Assembly: GCA_002373995.1 (NCBI GenBank)
Contig: DFLB01000036.1
Location: 1 to 64,000, forward strand
Source of the DNA: Bacteroidales bacterium UBA3630
Lineage (GTDB): Bacteria > Bacteroidota > Bacteroidia > Bacteroidales > P3
Reading direction: 5' to 3'
Length of the DNA: 64,000 bases
A model generated the notes under the pieces. That model saw only the letters and a list, made by a program, of their open reading frames with translations. It had not been told where the DNA came from and did no database searches. The first letter of the stretch is position 1, and the number at the start of each line of letters is the position of its first letter. Positions 50,300-57,430 of the stretch are shown here, piece by piece. A program made the position numbers and the translations under genes.

Positions 50300-51208
50300 A
50301 TGAAACAAATACAGAAGGCCGCCGAACTGCAACAGGCCGTACATCAAGCCAAAGATAACGGGCTCCAGATAGGACTTGTGCCCACCATGGGTGCCCTGCA
50401 CGAGGGACATCTGTCGCTCATCGACCGCGCCCTGCGCGAGAACGACCTCGTCGTCGTCAGCCTCTTCGTCAACCCCATCCAGTTCAACAACAAGGAAGAC
50501 CTCAAGAAATACCCCCGCACCATCGAGGCCGACCTGGAGTTAATCAAGAATTTGGAATTAAGAATCAAGAACGAGGCCCAGGCCACCGAGGTGCTGGCCT
50601 TCACGCCCTCGGTGGCGGAGGTATATCCCGACGGCGAACCGACGGAGATCGTCTACCACTTCGGGCCGGTGGAGGAGGTGATGGAAGGGCCGCGCCGTCC
50701 GGGCCACTTCAACGGGGTGGCCGTCGTGGTGCGCCGCCTGTTCGACCTCGCCCAGCCCACCCGCGCCTACTTCGGCGAGAAGGACTACCAGCAGATCGCC
50801 GTCATCCGCGCCCTGCTGGAGCAGATCAAGTACCCCATCGAGCTGGTCCCCTGCCCCATCGTGCGTGCCGACGACGGACTGGCGCTGAGCAGCCGCAACA
50901 TGCGCCTCTCTCCAGCCGCCCGCCAGATGGCCCCCGCCATCAATGCCACCCTCGAGCAGGCCGCCGAGATGTCGGAGTATGAAGAGGTGGATGATGTAAA
51001 AGAGTGGGTACTCGACACTTTGGCCTCCTATCACGAAGTGAACGATTGCCCTGATGGGCTGCGCTTTGAGCCGGAATACTTCGAGATTGTAGATGCTGTC
51101 ACGCTTCAGCCTATCGCCACATGGGACGATGCCGGCGAGCATGGCGCCGTAGGCTGCATCGCCGTCTGGCTCGACGGTGTCCGTCTGATTGACATCGTCA
51201 AGTTCTAA
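50300..51208 (+). CDS. panC: Pantothenate synthetase
   Basis: PanC condenses pantoate and beta-alanine with ATP. The 302-residue protein starts MKQIQKAAELQQAV and shows LVPTMGALHEGHLSLID (HIGH-like motif), FVNPIQFNNKEDLKKYPRT, GPRRPGHFNGVAVVVRRLFD, AYFGEKDYQQIAVIR and GLALSSRNMRLSP. The ATG at 50300 fits the family start; an in-frame upstream extension lies inside the Sua5-like gene. Codons for NLELRIKNE between the first substrate loop and FTPSVAEVYPDG come from five heptamer repeats and look like an insertion. The end overlaps the convergent aroQ by 4 bp. Confidence 0.94.
   Translation: MKQIQKAAELQQAVHQAKDNGLQIGLVPTMGALHEGHLSLIDRALRENDLVVVSLFVNPIQFNNKEDLKKYPRTIEADLELIKNLELRIKNEAQATEVLAFTPSVAEVYPDGEPTEIVYHFGPVEEVMEGPRRPGHFNGVAVVVRRLFDLAQPTRAYFGEKDYQQIAVIRALLEQIKYPIELVPCPIVRADDGLALSSRNMRLSPAARQMAPAINATLEQAAEMSEYEEVDDVKEWVLDTLASYHEVNDCPDGLRFEPEYFEIVDAVTLQPIATWDDAGEHGAVGCIAVWLDGVRLIDIVKF
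50541..50575. repeat. Heptamer repeats inside panC
   Basis: Five 7-bp units (TAATCAA, GAATTTG, GAATTAA, GAATCAA, GAACGAG) lie in the coding region. They are A/T-rich in contrast to the GC-rich codons around them. Confidence 0.8.
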
Positions 51209-51624
51209 CCCAGCAACGCTCTGAGCGCCAGCTCGTAGCCCTTCAGCCCGAGCCCGCAGACCATGCCGCGACAGGCACTGGTGACGAGCGAGTGGTGCCG
51301 GTATTCCTCGCGGGCGAAGATGTTGCTCAGGTGCACCTCAACCTTCTGTGCCGGCACCGCCAGCAGCGCATCGCGCAAAGCCACGCTGGTGTGGCTGTAG
51401 CCGCCAAGGTTGACGATGAGCCCGTCGGCCTCGAACCCAGCGCGTTGTATCCGGTCTATCAGCTCTCCTTCGACGTTACTTTGGTAGTAAACTATCTCCA
51501 CGTCAGGGAATTGGCCGCGCAGCGTGTCCAAGTATTGCTCCACGCCGACCGTCCCGTAGACCTCCGGTTCCCGCCGCCCCGTCAGGTTCAGGTTCGGCCC
51601 ATTGATGATTTCGATTTTCTTCAT
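51205..51624 (-). CDS. aroQ: 3-dehydroquinate dehydratase, type II
   Basis: A 139-residue dodecamer-type dehydroquinase of the shikimate pathway. It has EIINGPNLNLTGRREPEVYG with the catalytic Tyr, YQSNVEGELIDRI, IVNLGGYSHTSVALRDAL with the His-containing substrate loop, VHLSNIFAREEYRHHS and GLGLKGYELAL. It is a single gene, convergent with panC. The 375-bp upstream divergent gap holds copy D of the 11-bp box element; no clear promoter is visible. Confidence 0.95.
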   Translation of the reverse strand: MKKIEIINGPNLNLTGRREPEVYGTVGVEQYLDTLRGQFPDVEIVYYQSNVEGELIDRIQRAGFEADGLIVNLGGYSHTSVALRDALLAVPAQKVEVHLSNIFAREEYRHHSLVTSACRGMVCGLGLKGYELALRALLG

Positions 51625-51710
51625 ATAGGTGATAACGCGGAGGTTGTCTTTTTATTGTGCGATGGCAAAGGAGCGGGTAGCGGGGGCGGTCCGCCTTTGG
51701 ACCGTCGTTC

Positions 51711-51805
51711 GTCCGACTTTTGTCGGACCACCATCGGACCATCCTCGGACCACCCTCGGACCATCCCCGGACCAAGAACTTATATATACCTATGCTTCAA
51801 CCTGT
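51711..51805 (+). repeat. Dispersed five-box 11-bp element, copy D
   Basis: The left hairpin is perfect here (GTCCGAC-TTTT-GTCGGAC). Units CGGACCACCAT, CGGACCATCCT, CGGACCACCCT, CGGACCATCCC and closing CGGACCAAGAA, then the flank CTTATATATACCTATGCTTC. It lies between divergent aroQ and the cardiolipin-synthase-like gene. Apart from it, the gap has GC-rich unique sequence with no gene seen. Confidence 0.92.
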
Positions 51806-51999
51806 TAGACAGCACGCAACGGATTACGCATGAAAGCGCCGACGGCCAGAGGGGGGCAACCGTCCCTTGGCGACAGGCGAAAGGGCACTGAAAATCTGCG
51901 ATATACAAGTCATCCTCGCCGCCGGTTTCGCCTTTTGGCGGGTCATATTTGCCGCCATGTACAATATTTGCTGCCATTGCCCGTTATCATGTCACTGAC

Positions 52000-53250
52000 A
52001 TGAAACTGCTATACATAATCCTTGGCGCCCTGGCGCTTGTGATAGTGTGGGTGCTTTGGGTTACGGGGCATCCGCGTCGCAGCGACCTGCTGCCCCCCGA
52101 CGAGGCAGCGCAGCTGGACGCCCTGCTTGACCCGCTGTACACCAGCGGCCAACCGCTGCCGGGCAACAGCATCGAGACCTACACCTCCCTTCAGTCCATG
52201 TACGGCCGCCTGCTCGACGACATAGCGGCGGCCCGCCACCATGTTCATGCACAGTTCTTTAAGTTCGAGGACGACGCGACCGGCCGGCACGTCGGGCAAG
52301 CCCTGTCCGACCGCGCTGCCGCAGGGGTGGAGGCCCGGCTGATGTACGACGATTTCGTGTGCCGTCCCTGGCGACCACTCTACCGCGACCTGCGCCGGCA
52401 GGGGGTTCAAACCGCTGGTTTCCGGCCCATACGACTGCCCGTGCCCTTCAAAGACGACTACTATCGCAACCACCGCAAGGCTGTTGTCATCGATGGGCGC
52501 GTGGCCTACATCGGCGGCCTCAACATCGCCGACCGCTACCTGCACGGCCTTTCCTGGGGCTGCTGGCGCGACACGATGATACGTATCGAAGGCCCCGCCG
52601 CCACCGCCGTGCAGCGGTGCTTCCTGGCCGACTGGCGCTACTCGACGGGGCAGCTGCTGGCCTCGCCAGCCTACTTTCCACGCCTGTCGCCCGTCGGCGC
52701 GCTTCCCGTACGCATCATCGCCTCGGGGCCCATCGGCAACGGCCCGGCAATCATGCACTTCACCGCTGCGCTGCTCGACCGCGCCGAACGCTACGTCTGG
52801 TTCGAGTCGCCCTACTTCATCCCCCCCGACGACATTCGCCACTCGCTCCTCGCCGCCGCCAGACGCGGAGTCGACGTGCGCATCATCCTCCCCCCGCGGG
52901 GCGACCGTGGCGAGACCACTCAACTGGCCTCCAAAAGCTACTTTGCCGAGGCCCTGGCTGCGGGTGTCTCCTTCGCGCTCTACCGGCCTGGATATATGCA
53001 CTCTAAGATCATCGTCAGCGACGACCGCGTGGGTGTAGTGGGCTCCTGCAACATCGATCCCCGCAGCTACCTGCTCTGCGAAGAGGTGGCGGCGGTGGTC
53101 GAGAACAGCGACTACGCCCTGCAGCTGAAAGACATCTTCCTGGCCGACGCTGCACAATCCACCCCAGTTGACCCTCACCAGTGGCAACACCGCCCCTGCC
53201 GCCAGATACTACAAGAGCAGGCCTCCCGTCTCATAGCATCACAACTCTAA
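52000..53250 (+). CDS. Cardiolipin synthase-like phospholipase D family protein
   Basis: A 416-residue PLD-superfamily protein from the ATG at 52000 (MKLLYIILGALALVIVWVLWV, a membrane anchor). Both HKD motifs are intact: HRKAVVIDGRVAYIGGLNIADRY in the first half and HSKIIVSDDRVGVVGSCNIDPRS in the second. This is the ClsA layout with one membrane helix rather than two; the likely reaction joins two phosphatidylglycerols or a related transfer. A CDP-alcohol phosphatidyltransferase gene follows after 37 bp, so both probably serve membrane phospholipid synthesis. Confidence 0.88.
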   Translation: MKLLYIILGALALVIVWVLWVTGHPRRSDLLPPDEAAQLDALLDPLYTSGQPLPGNSIETYTSLQSMYGRLLDDIAAARHHVHAQFFKFEDDATGRHVGQALSDRAAAGVEARLMYDDFVCRPWRPLYRDLRRQGVQTAGFRPIRLPVPFKDDYYRNHRKAVVIDGRVAYIGGLNIADRYLHGLSWGCWRDTMIRIEGPAATAVQRCFLADWRYSTGQLLASPAYFPRLSPVGALPVRIIASGPIGNGPAIMHFTAALLDRAERYVWFESPYFIPPDDIRHSLLAAARRGVDVRIILPPRGDRGETTQLASKSYFAEALAAGVSFALYRPGYMHSKIIVSDDRVGVVGSCNIDPRSYLLCEEVAAVVENSDYALQLKDIFLADAAQSTPVDPHQWQHRPCRQILQEQASRLIASQL

Positions 53251-53287
53251 TCTCCAGATATTTACCACAGATAATTCAACACCCGTC

Positions 53288-53971
53288 ATGGATCATCCCA
53301 AACAAGCACAACGCATACAGACCTCCGTCATCAACGGAGTGGAACGCAAAGCCCTCATCTGGCTCGCCAACCGGCAACCCCGCTGGGTCACGTCCAACAT
53401 GCTCACCCTCGTAGGCACCCTCGGCGCCCTGCTGACCGGCCTGGGCTTTTTCCTCACCAGCCACGGCATCGGGTGGCTATGGCTCAGCGTGGCAGGCCTG
53501 GTGGTGAACTGGTACGGCGACTCCCTCGATGGCACCCTGGCCCGCGTCCGCAACACCCAGCGGCCCATCTTCGGCTACTACCTCGACCACACCATCGACT
53601 GCGTCAACGAAGCCCTGATGTTCATCGGGGCAGGCCTGTCGCCACTGGTGCACCTCGACCTGGCGCTGGCCGTCTTCATCCTCTACCTCTTCATGACCAT
53701 CAACGTCAGCATCAACGCCCACCTGAAGAGCGAATTCCGCCTGACCTACGCCAAACTTGGCCCCACCGAGTTCCGCATCCTCATCGCACTGGCCTGCATG
53801 GTCGTCATGCTCTTCCCGTCGCTCGCCGGTGTCGCCGTTGTCATAGGCTCGCGGAGTTTCACCTCCCTCGACCTGCTGACCATGCTGCTCATCGTCCTGC
53901 TGACGGTCATCTACATCTGCACCATCGCCAGCGATGCACATAAATACTCCAAAATCGACCCACGCAAGTAG
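53288..53971 (+). CDS. CDP-alcohol phosphatidyltransferase
   Basis: A 227-residue integral membrane enzyme with about six hydrophobic helices. The family signature is visible as WYGDSLDGTLARVRNT followed by GYYLDHTID, giving all four metal-binding Asp residues; nine rather than the usual eight residues separate the Arg from the Gly. It would transfer a phosphatidyl group from CDP-diacylglycerol to an alcohol such as glycerol phosphate, inositol phosphate or serine; the acceptor cannot be told. It follows the cardiolipin-synthase-like gene and ends before a bidirectional terminator. Confidence 0.88.
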   Translation: MDHPKQAQRIQTSVINGVERKALIWLANRQPRWVTSNMLTLVGTLGALLTGLGFFLTSHGIGWLWLSVAGLVVNWYGDSLDGTLARVRNTQRPIFGYYLDHTIDCVNEALMFIGAGLSPLVHLDLALAVFILYLFMTINVSINAHLKSEFRLTYAKLGPTEFRILIALACMVVMLFPSLAGVAVVIGSRSFTSLDLLTMLLIVLLTVIYICTIASDAHKYSKIDPRK

Positions 53972-53990
53972 CGAAATATAAACCAAAAGA

Positions 53991-54018
53991 AAAGCCCGCC
54001 TCTTTCGAGACGGGCTTT
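53991..54018. terminator. Bidirectional intrinsic terminator
   Basis: AAAGCCCG and CGGGCTTT pair around a second short stem (CTC/GAG). It lies between the convergent CDP-alcohol transferase and gdhA genes, with T-rich sequence following on both strands. Confidence 0.85.
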
Positions 54019-54040
54019 CACTTTTACAGGTGATTATCAA

Positions 54041-55384
54041 TTAGATGATACCCTGAGCGACCATAGCCTTGGCAACACGCATGAAGCCGGCGATGTTGGC
54101 GCCCTTCACGTAGTTGATGTGGCCATCGGCCTCGCGACCGTGCTCCACGCACATGTCGTAGATGTTGTTCATAATGGTGTGGAGGTTCTTGTCGACCTCT
54201 TCAGCCGTCCAGTTGCGGTGCTCGGCGTTCTGGCAGATCTCGAGACCCGAGGTGGCGACACCACCGGCGTTGACAGCCTTACCGGGGCCGAAGGGCACCT
54301 TGGCAGCCTGGATAGCGGCGATGGCGGCAGGCTGGCAGCCCATGTTCGAGACCTCAGCCACATACTTCACGCCATTGGCGAGCAGCATCTTGGCATCCTC
54401 CTCGGCGAGTTCGTTCTGGAAGGCGCAGGGCATAGCGATGTCGCACTTCACAACCCAGCTCTTCTTGCCGGCGGTGAACTTGCACTGGCCGGGGAACTTG
54501 TCGGCCATATCCTGAACCTTGTTGCGGTTGGAGGCGCGCATGACAAGCATGTAGTCGATCATGTCTTTGGTGATACCGTTCTCGATCTCGCAGACACCGT
54601 CGGGGCCGCTGATGGCGACGACCTTGGCACCGAGTTCGACAGCCTTGGTGGCAGCACCCCAAGCAACGTTGCCGAAGCCGGAGAGGGCGATGCGCTTGCC
54701 AGCGAGGGTGTCACCCTTCTCGCGGACCATGCGGTCGACATAGTAGATGGCACCGAAACCGGTAGCCTCGGGACGGATGAGGGAACCACCCCAGCCGTAG
54801 CTCTTGCCGGTCAGAGCACCAGTGCTGTGCTCGCGGGCCAGTTTCTTGTAGGCACCATAGAGGTAGCCAATCTCGCGGCCGCCAACGCCCACGTCACCGG
54901 CAGGGCTATCCTGGTCGGGACCGATGTTGCGCCAGAGTTCATACATGAAGGCCTGGCAGAAGCGCATGATTTCGGCGTCGCTCTTTCCAACGGGGTCGAA
55001 ATCGGAACCACCCTTACCACCGCCGAGGGGCAGCATGGTGAGGCTGTTCTTGAAGATCTGCTCGAAGCCGAGGAACTTCAGCATGCTGACGTTCACAGCC
55101 TTGTGGAAGCGGAGACCACCCTTGTAGGCACCCAGGGCGGCGTTGAACTGCACGCGGTAGCCGAGGTTGGTGCACACCTCACCCTTATCGTTGACCCAGG
55201 TCACACGGAAGGTGAAGATACGGTCGGGCTCGACAATGCGCTCGACGATCTTGTTAGCCTCGAACTCGGGGTGTTTGTTGTATTCTTCCTCGATAGTTTC
55301 CAGAACCTCGCGGACAGCCTGCAAGTACTCGTTTTCGCCCGGATGTTTGGCCTCCAGGTTGGCCATAATTTCGTTTACTTTCAT
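54041..55384 (-). CDS. gdhA: NADP-type glutamate dehydrogenase
   Basis: A 447-residue hexameric enzyme that makes glutamate from 2-oxoglutarate and ammonia. It shows GGLRFHKAVNVSMLKFLGFEQ, the catalytic LPLGGGKGGSDFDP, PAGDVGVGGREIGYLYGAYKK, the Rossmann segment ALSGFGNVAWGAA and PCAFQNEL. Length and motifs match the GdhA class common in gut Bacteroidota. It has a near-perfect promoter and a strong terminator, so it is probably monocistronic and well expressed; glnA elsewhere in the window is the partner enzyme of ammonium assimilation. Confidence 0.96.
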   Translation of the reverse strand: MKVNEIMANLEAKHPGENEYLQAVREVLETIEEEYNKHPEFEANKIVERIVEPDRIFTFRVTWVNDKGEVCTNLGYRVQFNAALGAYKGGLRFHKAVNVSMLKFLGFEQIFKNSLTMLPLGGGKGGSDFDPVGKSDAEIMRFCQAFMYELWRNIGPDQDSPAGDVGVGGREIGYLYGAYKKLAREHSTGALTGKSYGWGGSLIRPEATGFGAIYYVDRMVREKGDTLAGKRIALSGFGNVAWGAATKAVELGAKVVAISGPDGVCEIENGITKDMIDYMLVMRASNRNKVQDMADKFPGQCKFTAGKKSWVVKCDIAMPCAFQNELAEEDAKMLLANGVKYVAEVSNMGCQPAAIAAIQAAKVPFGPGKAVNAGGVATSGLEICQNAEHRNWTAEEVDKNLHTIMNNIYDMCVEHGREADGHINYVKGANIAGFMRVAKAMVAQGII

Positions 55385-55429
55385 GATATAGAATACTTTA
55401 AATGAATAAATTATTTTGTTTCAGTTCGG

Positions 55430-55460
55430 CAAATGTACTAATTAAATTTAAATGCGCAAA
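55430..55460 (-). promoter_or_regulatory. Bacteroidota promoter of gdhA
   Basis: On the minus strand TTTG is followed after 19 bp by TACATTTG, matching the phylum consensus. The predicted start is about 40 bp upstream of the gdhA ATG. Confidence 0.8.
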
Positions 55461-55483
55461 AAATATTTTAATTAATTTGCACA

Positions 55484-57049
55484 TCATTTCTCCACGAGGT
55501 CGAGCGAGTAGTGCAGGCCGACGTTCTGGCGGCGGGCCCGCGCCATCTTGATGATCAGGTAGGCACAGGCGATGAGGTTGCGCAACTCGCAGAGGGGCTC
55601 GATGAGCACGGAGCGGTTGTAGAGTTCCTCGGTCTCGCGGAAGATGAGGTTCAGCCGGTCGAAGGCGCGCTGCAGACGCAAGTCGCTCCTCACGATGCCC
55701 ACGTAGTTCCACATGATTTCCTGCAATTCCTTCTTAGTCTGTGTGATAAGCACCATTTCCTCGTTCAGCACCATGCCCTCGGCGTTCCAGTCGGGCACCT
55801 CGGTCTTAAACCCGATATCCGACAGGCGCCCAATGGCGTCCTGCGCGGCGTTGTGGGCGTAGACGACGGCCTCGAGCAGCGAGTTGGAAGCCAGGCGGTT
55901 GCCGCCATGCAGACCTGTGCACGAGCATTCGCCGGCGGCGTAGAGGTGGTGGATTGACGACTGTCCGTTGCGGTCCACCTTGATGCCGCCGCACTGGTAG
56001 TGCGCCGCCGGGCGGATGGGTATCATGTCGCGTGTGATGTCGATGCCTATGCTCAGGCATTTGGCGTAGATGGTGGGGAAGCCCTCGATGAGCTGTCGTT
56101 TGCCGATGCCGCGGGCGTCGAGGTAGAGGTAGTCCTTGCCGCTGAGTTTCATCTCGTTGTCGATGGCGCGGGCCACGATGTCGCGGGGTGCCAGCGAGAG
56201 GCGGCTGTCGTATTTCTGCATGAATTCTTTGCCGTCGCGGTCTTTCAGTATGGCGCCGGCACCGCGCATGGCCTCGGTGATAAGGAAGGCGGGCTTCTCG
56301 GCCGGATTGTAGAGGCTGGTGGGGTGGAACTGCATGAATTCCAGGTCGCTCAGCACGCCGCGGGCTCGATGCACCATGGCTACTCCGTCGCCGGTCGAGA
56401 TGACGGGCGTGGTGGTGGTCGAATAGACATTGCCCATGCCGCCGGTGGCCAGCAGCGTGACGCGTGCCAGGTAGGTGTCGATGCGGTTGGTGTCGCAGTC
56501 GAGGGCGTAGACGCCGTAGCACTCGATATCGGGCGTGTGTTTGGTAACGCGCTGTCCCAGATGGTGCTGCGTGATGATGTCGATGGCAAACTGGCGCTCC
56601 TTGAGCTCGATGTTGGGGTGGCGGCGCACGGCTTCGAGCAGCCCGCGCTCTATCTCCTCGCCGGTGTTGTCCTTGTGGTGCAGGATGCGGAACTCGGAGT
56701 GGCCGCCCTCGCGGTGCAGGTCGAACTTGTCGCCCTTGCGGTCGAGGTCGAAGTTGACGCCATACTGCACCAGCTCGCGGATGCGGTCAGGGGCCTCGCG
56801 GATGGTCATTTCCACCACCTCGCGGTCGCAGATGCCGTCGCCGGCCACCAGGGTGTCCTCGATGTGCTTGTCGAAACTGTCGCTGTCGTACATCACCGCC
56901 GCTATGCCCCCCTGGGCGTAGCGCGTCGAGCCCTCGCTCGCATCGCCTTTGGTCAGGATGCACACCTTGCCGTAAGGGGCCACCTTCAGGGCAAAACTGA
57001 GGCCGGCAATGCCAGACCCAACAACCAGGAAATCAACTTCGTAGCGCAT
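55484..57049 (-). CDS. nadB: L-aspartate oxidase
   Basis: NadB oxidises L-aspartate to iminoaspartate, the first step of de novo NAD synthesis. The 521-residue flavoprotein starts MRYEVDFLVVGSGIAGLSFAL and has EGSTRYAQGGIAAV, HREGGHSEFRILHHKD, the conserved FHPTSLYNP, RPAAHYQCGGIKVD, LYAAGECSCTGLHGGNRLASNSLLEAVV and a helical C-terminal domain. I take the ATG at 57049; a TTG two codons upstream is less likely. A TATATTTG box (57073-57080, minus) could be its -7 element, without a good -33. No nadA or nadC is in the window. Confidence 0.95.
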   Translation of the reverse strand: MRYEVDFLVVGSGIAGLSFALKVAPYGKVCILTKGDASEGSTRYAQGGIAAVMYDSDSFDKHIEDTLVAGDGICDREVVEMTIREAPDRIRELVQYGVNFDLDRKGDKFDLHREGGHSEFRILHHKDNTGEEIERGLLEAVRRHPNIELKERQFAIDIITQHHLGQRVTKHTPDIECYGVYALDCDTNRIDTYLARVTLLATGGMGNVYSTTTTPVISTGDGVAMVHRARGVLSDLEFMQFHPTSLYNPAEKPAFLITEAMRGAGAILKDRDGKEFMQKYDSRLSLAPRDIVARAIDNEMKLSGKDYLYLDARGIGKRQLIEGFPTIYAKCLSIGIDITRDMIPIRPAAHYQCGGIKVDRNGQSSIHHLYAAGECSCTGLHGGNRLASNSLLEAVVYAHNAAQDAIGRLSDIGFKTEVPDWNAEGMVLNEEMVLITQTKKELQEIMWNYVGIVRSDLRLQRAFDRLNLIFRETEELYNRSVLIEPLCELRNLIACAYLIIKMARARRQNVGLHYSLDLVEK

Positions 57050-57127
57050 AATCAATGGTTTTTTTCAACCTGCAAATATACAACAAAAAACGAAACCCGC
57101 CGACCCTCATTGCACAGGCATCACAGA

Positions 57128-57223
57128 ACAGGCTGAACGACAGGCGTCTATAGCTTCTTGGTCCGGGGATGGTCCGAGGATGGTCCGAGGATGGTCCGAG
57201 GGTGATCCGGCAAAAGGCGGACC
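57128..57223 (-). repeat. Dispersed five-box 11-bp element, copy E
   Basis: Read on the minus strand: a TCCGCC-TTTT-GCCGGA inverted repeat with a mismatch, units CGGATCACCCT, CGGACCATCCT, CGGACCATCCT, CGGACCATCCC and closing CGGACCAAGAA, then the flank GCTATAGACGCCTGTCGTTC. It is the only copy in minus orientation and lies between divergent nadB and the C10 peptidase gene. The rest of the 381-bp gap holds the two promoters. Confidence 0.9.
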
Positions 57224-57355
57224 ATCCCCGGTCGGCGGGCGGTGCGACGGCGGGCCACATGGGGGTTAAAAAAGCATAAAAGCAACCGGCAAAAAACACA
57301 TACACGCCGGCTGCTATCCACCAGAACACTCACAATCAGGTTGTTATACTTTTTA

Positions 57356-57387
57356 TTTGCACAGACAGAAAGATTTACTTACCTTTG
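57356..57387 (+). promoter_or_regulatory. Bacteroidota promoter of the C10 peptidase gene
   Basis: TTTG followed after exactly 20 bp by TACCTTTG, an exact consensus match with the same spacing and -7 sequence as the MNT/HEPN promoter. The predicted leader is about 37 nt. Confidence 0.85.
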
Positions 57388-57430
57388 CACATCCATTTTA
57401 TAAAGGAAAACACAATTAATAAATACACCT

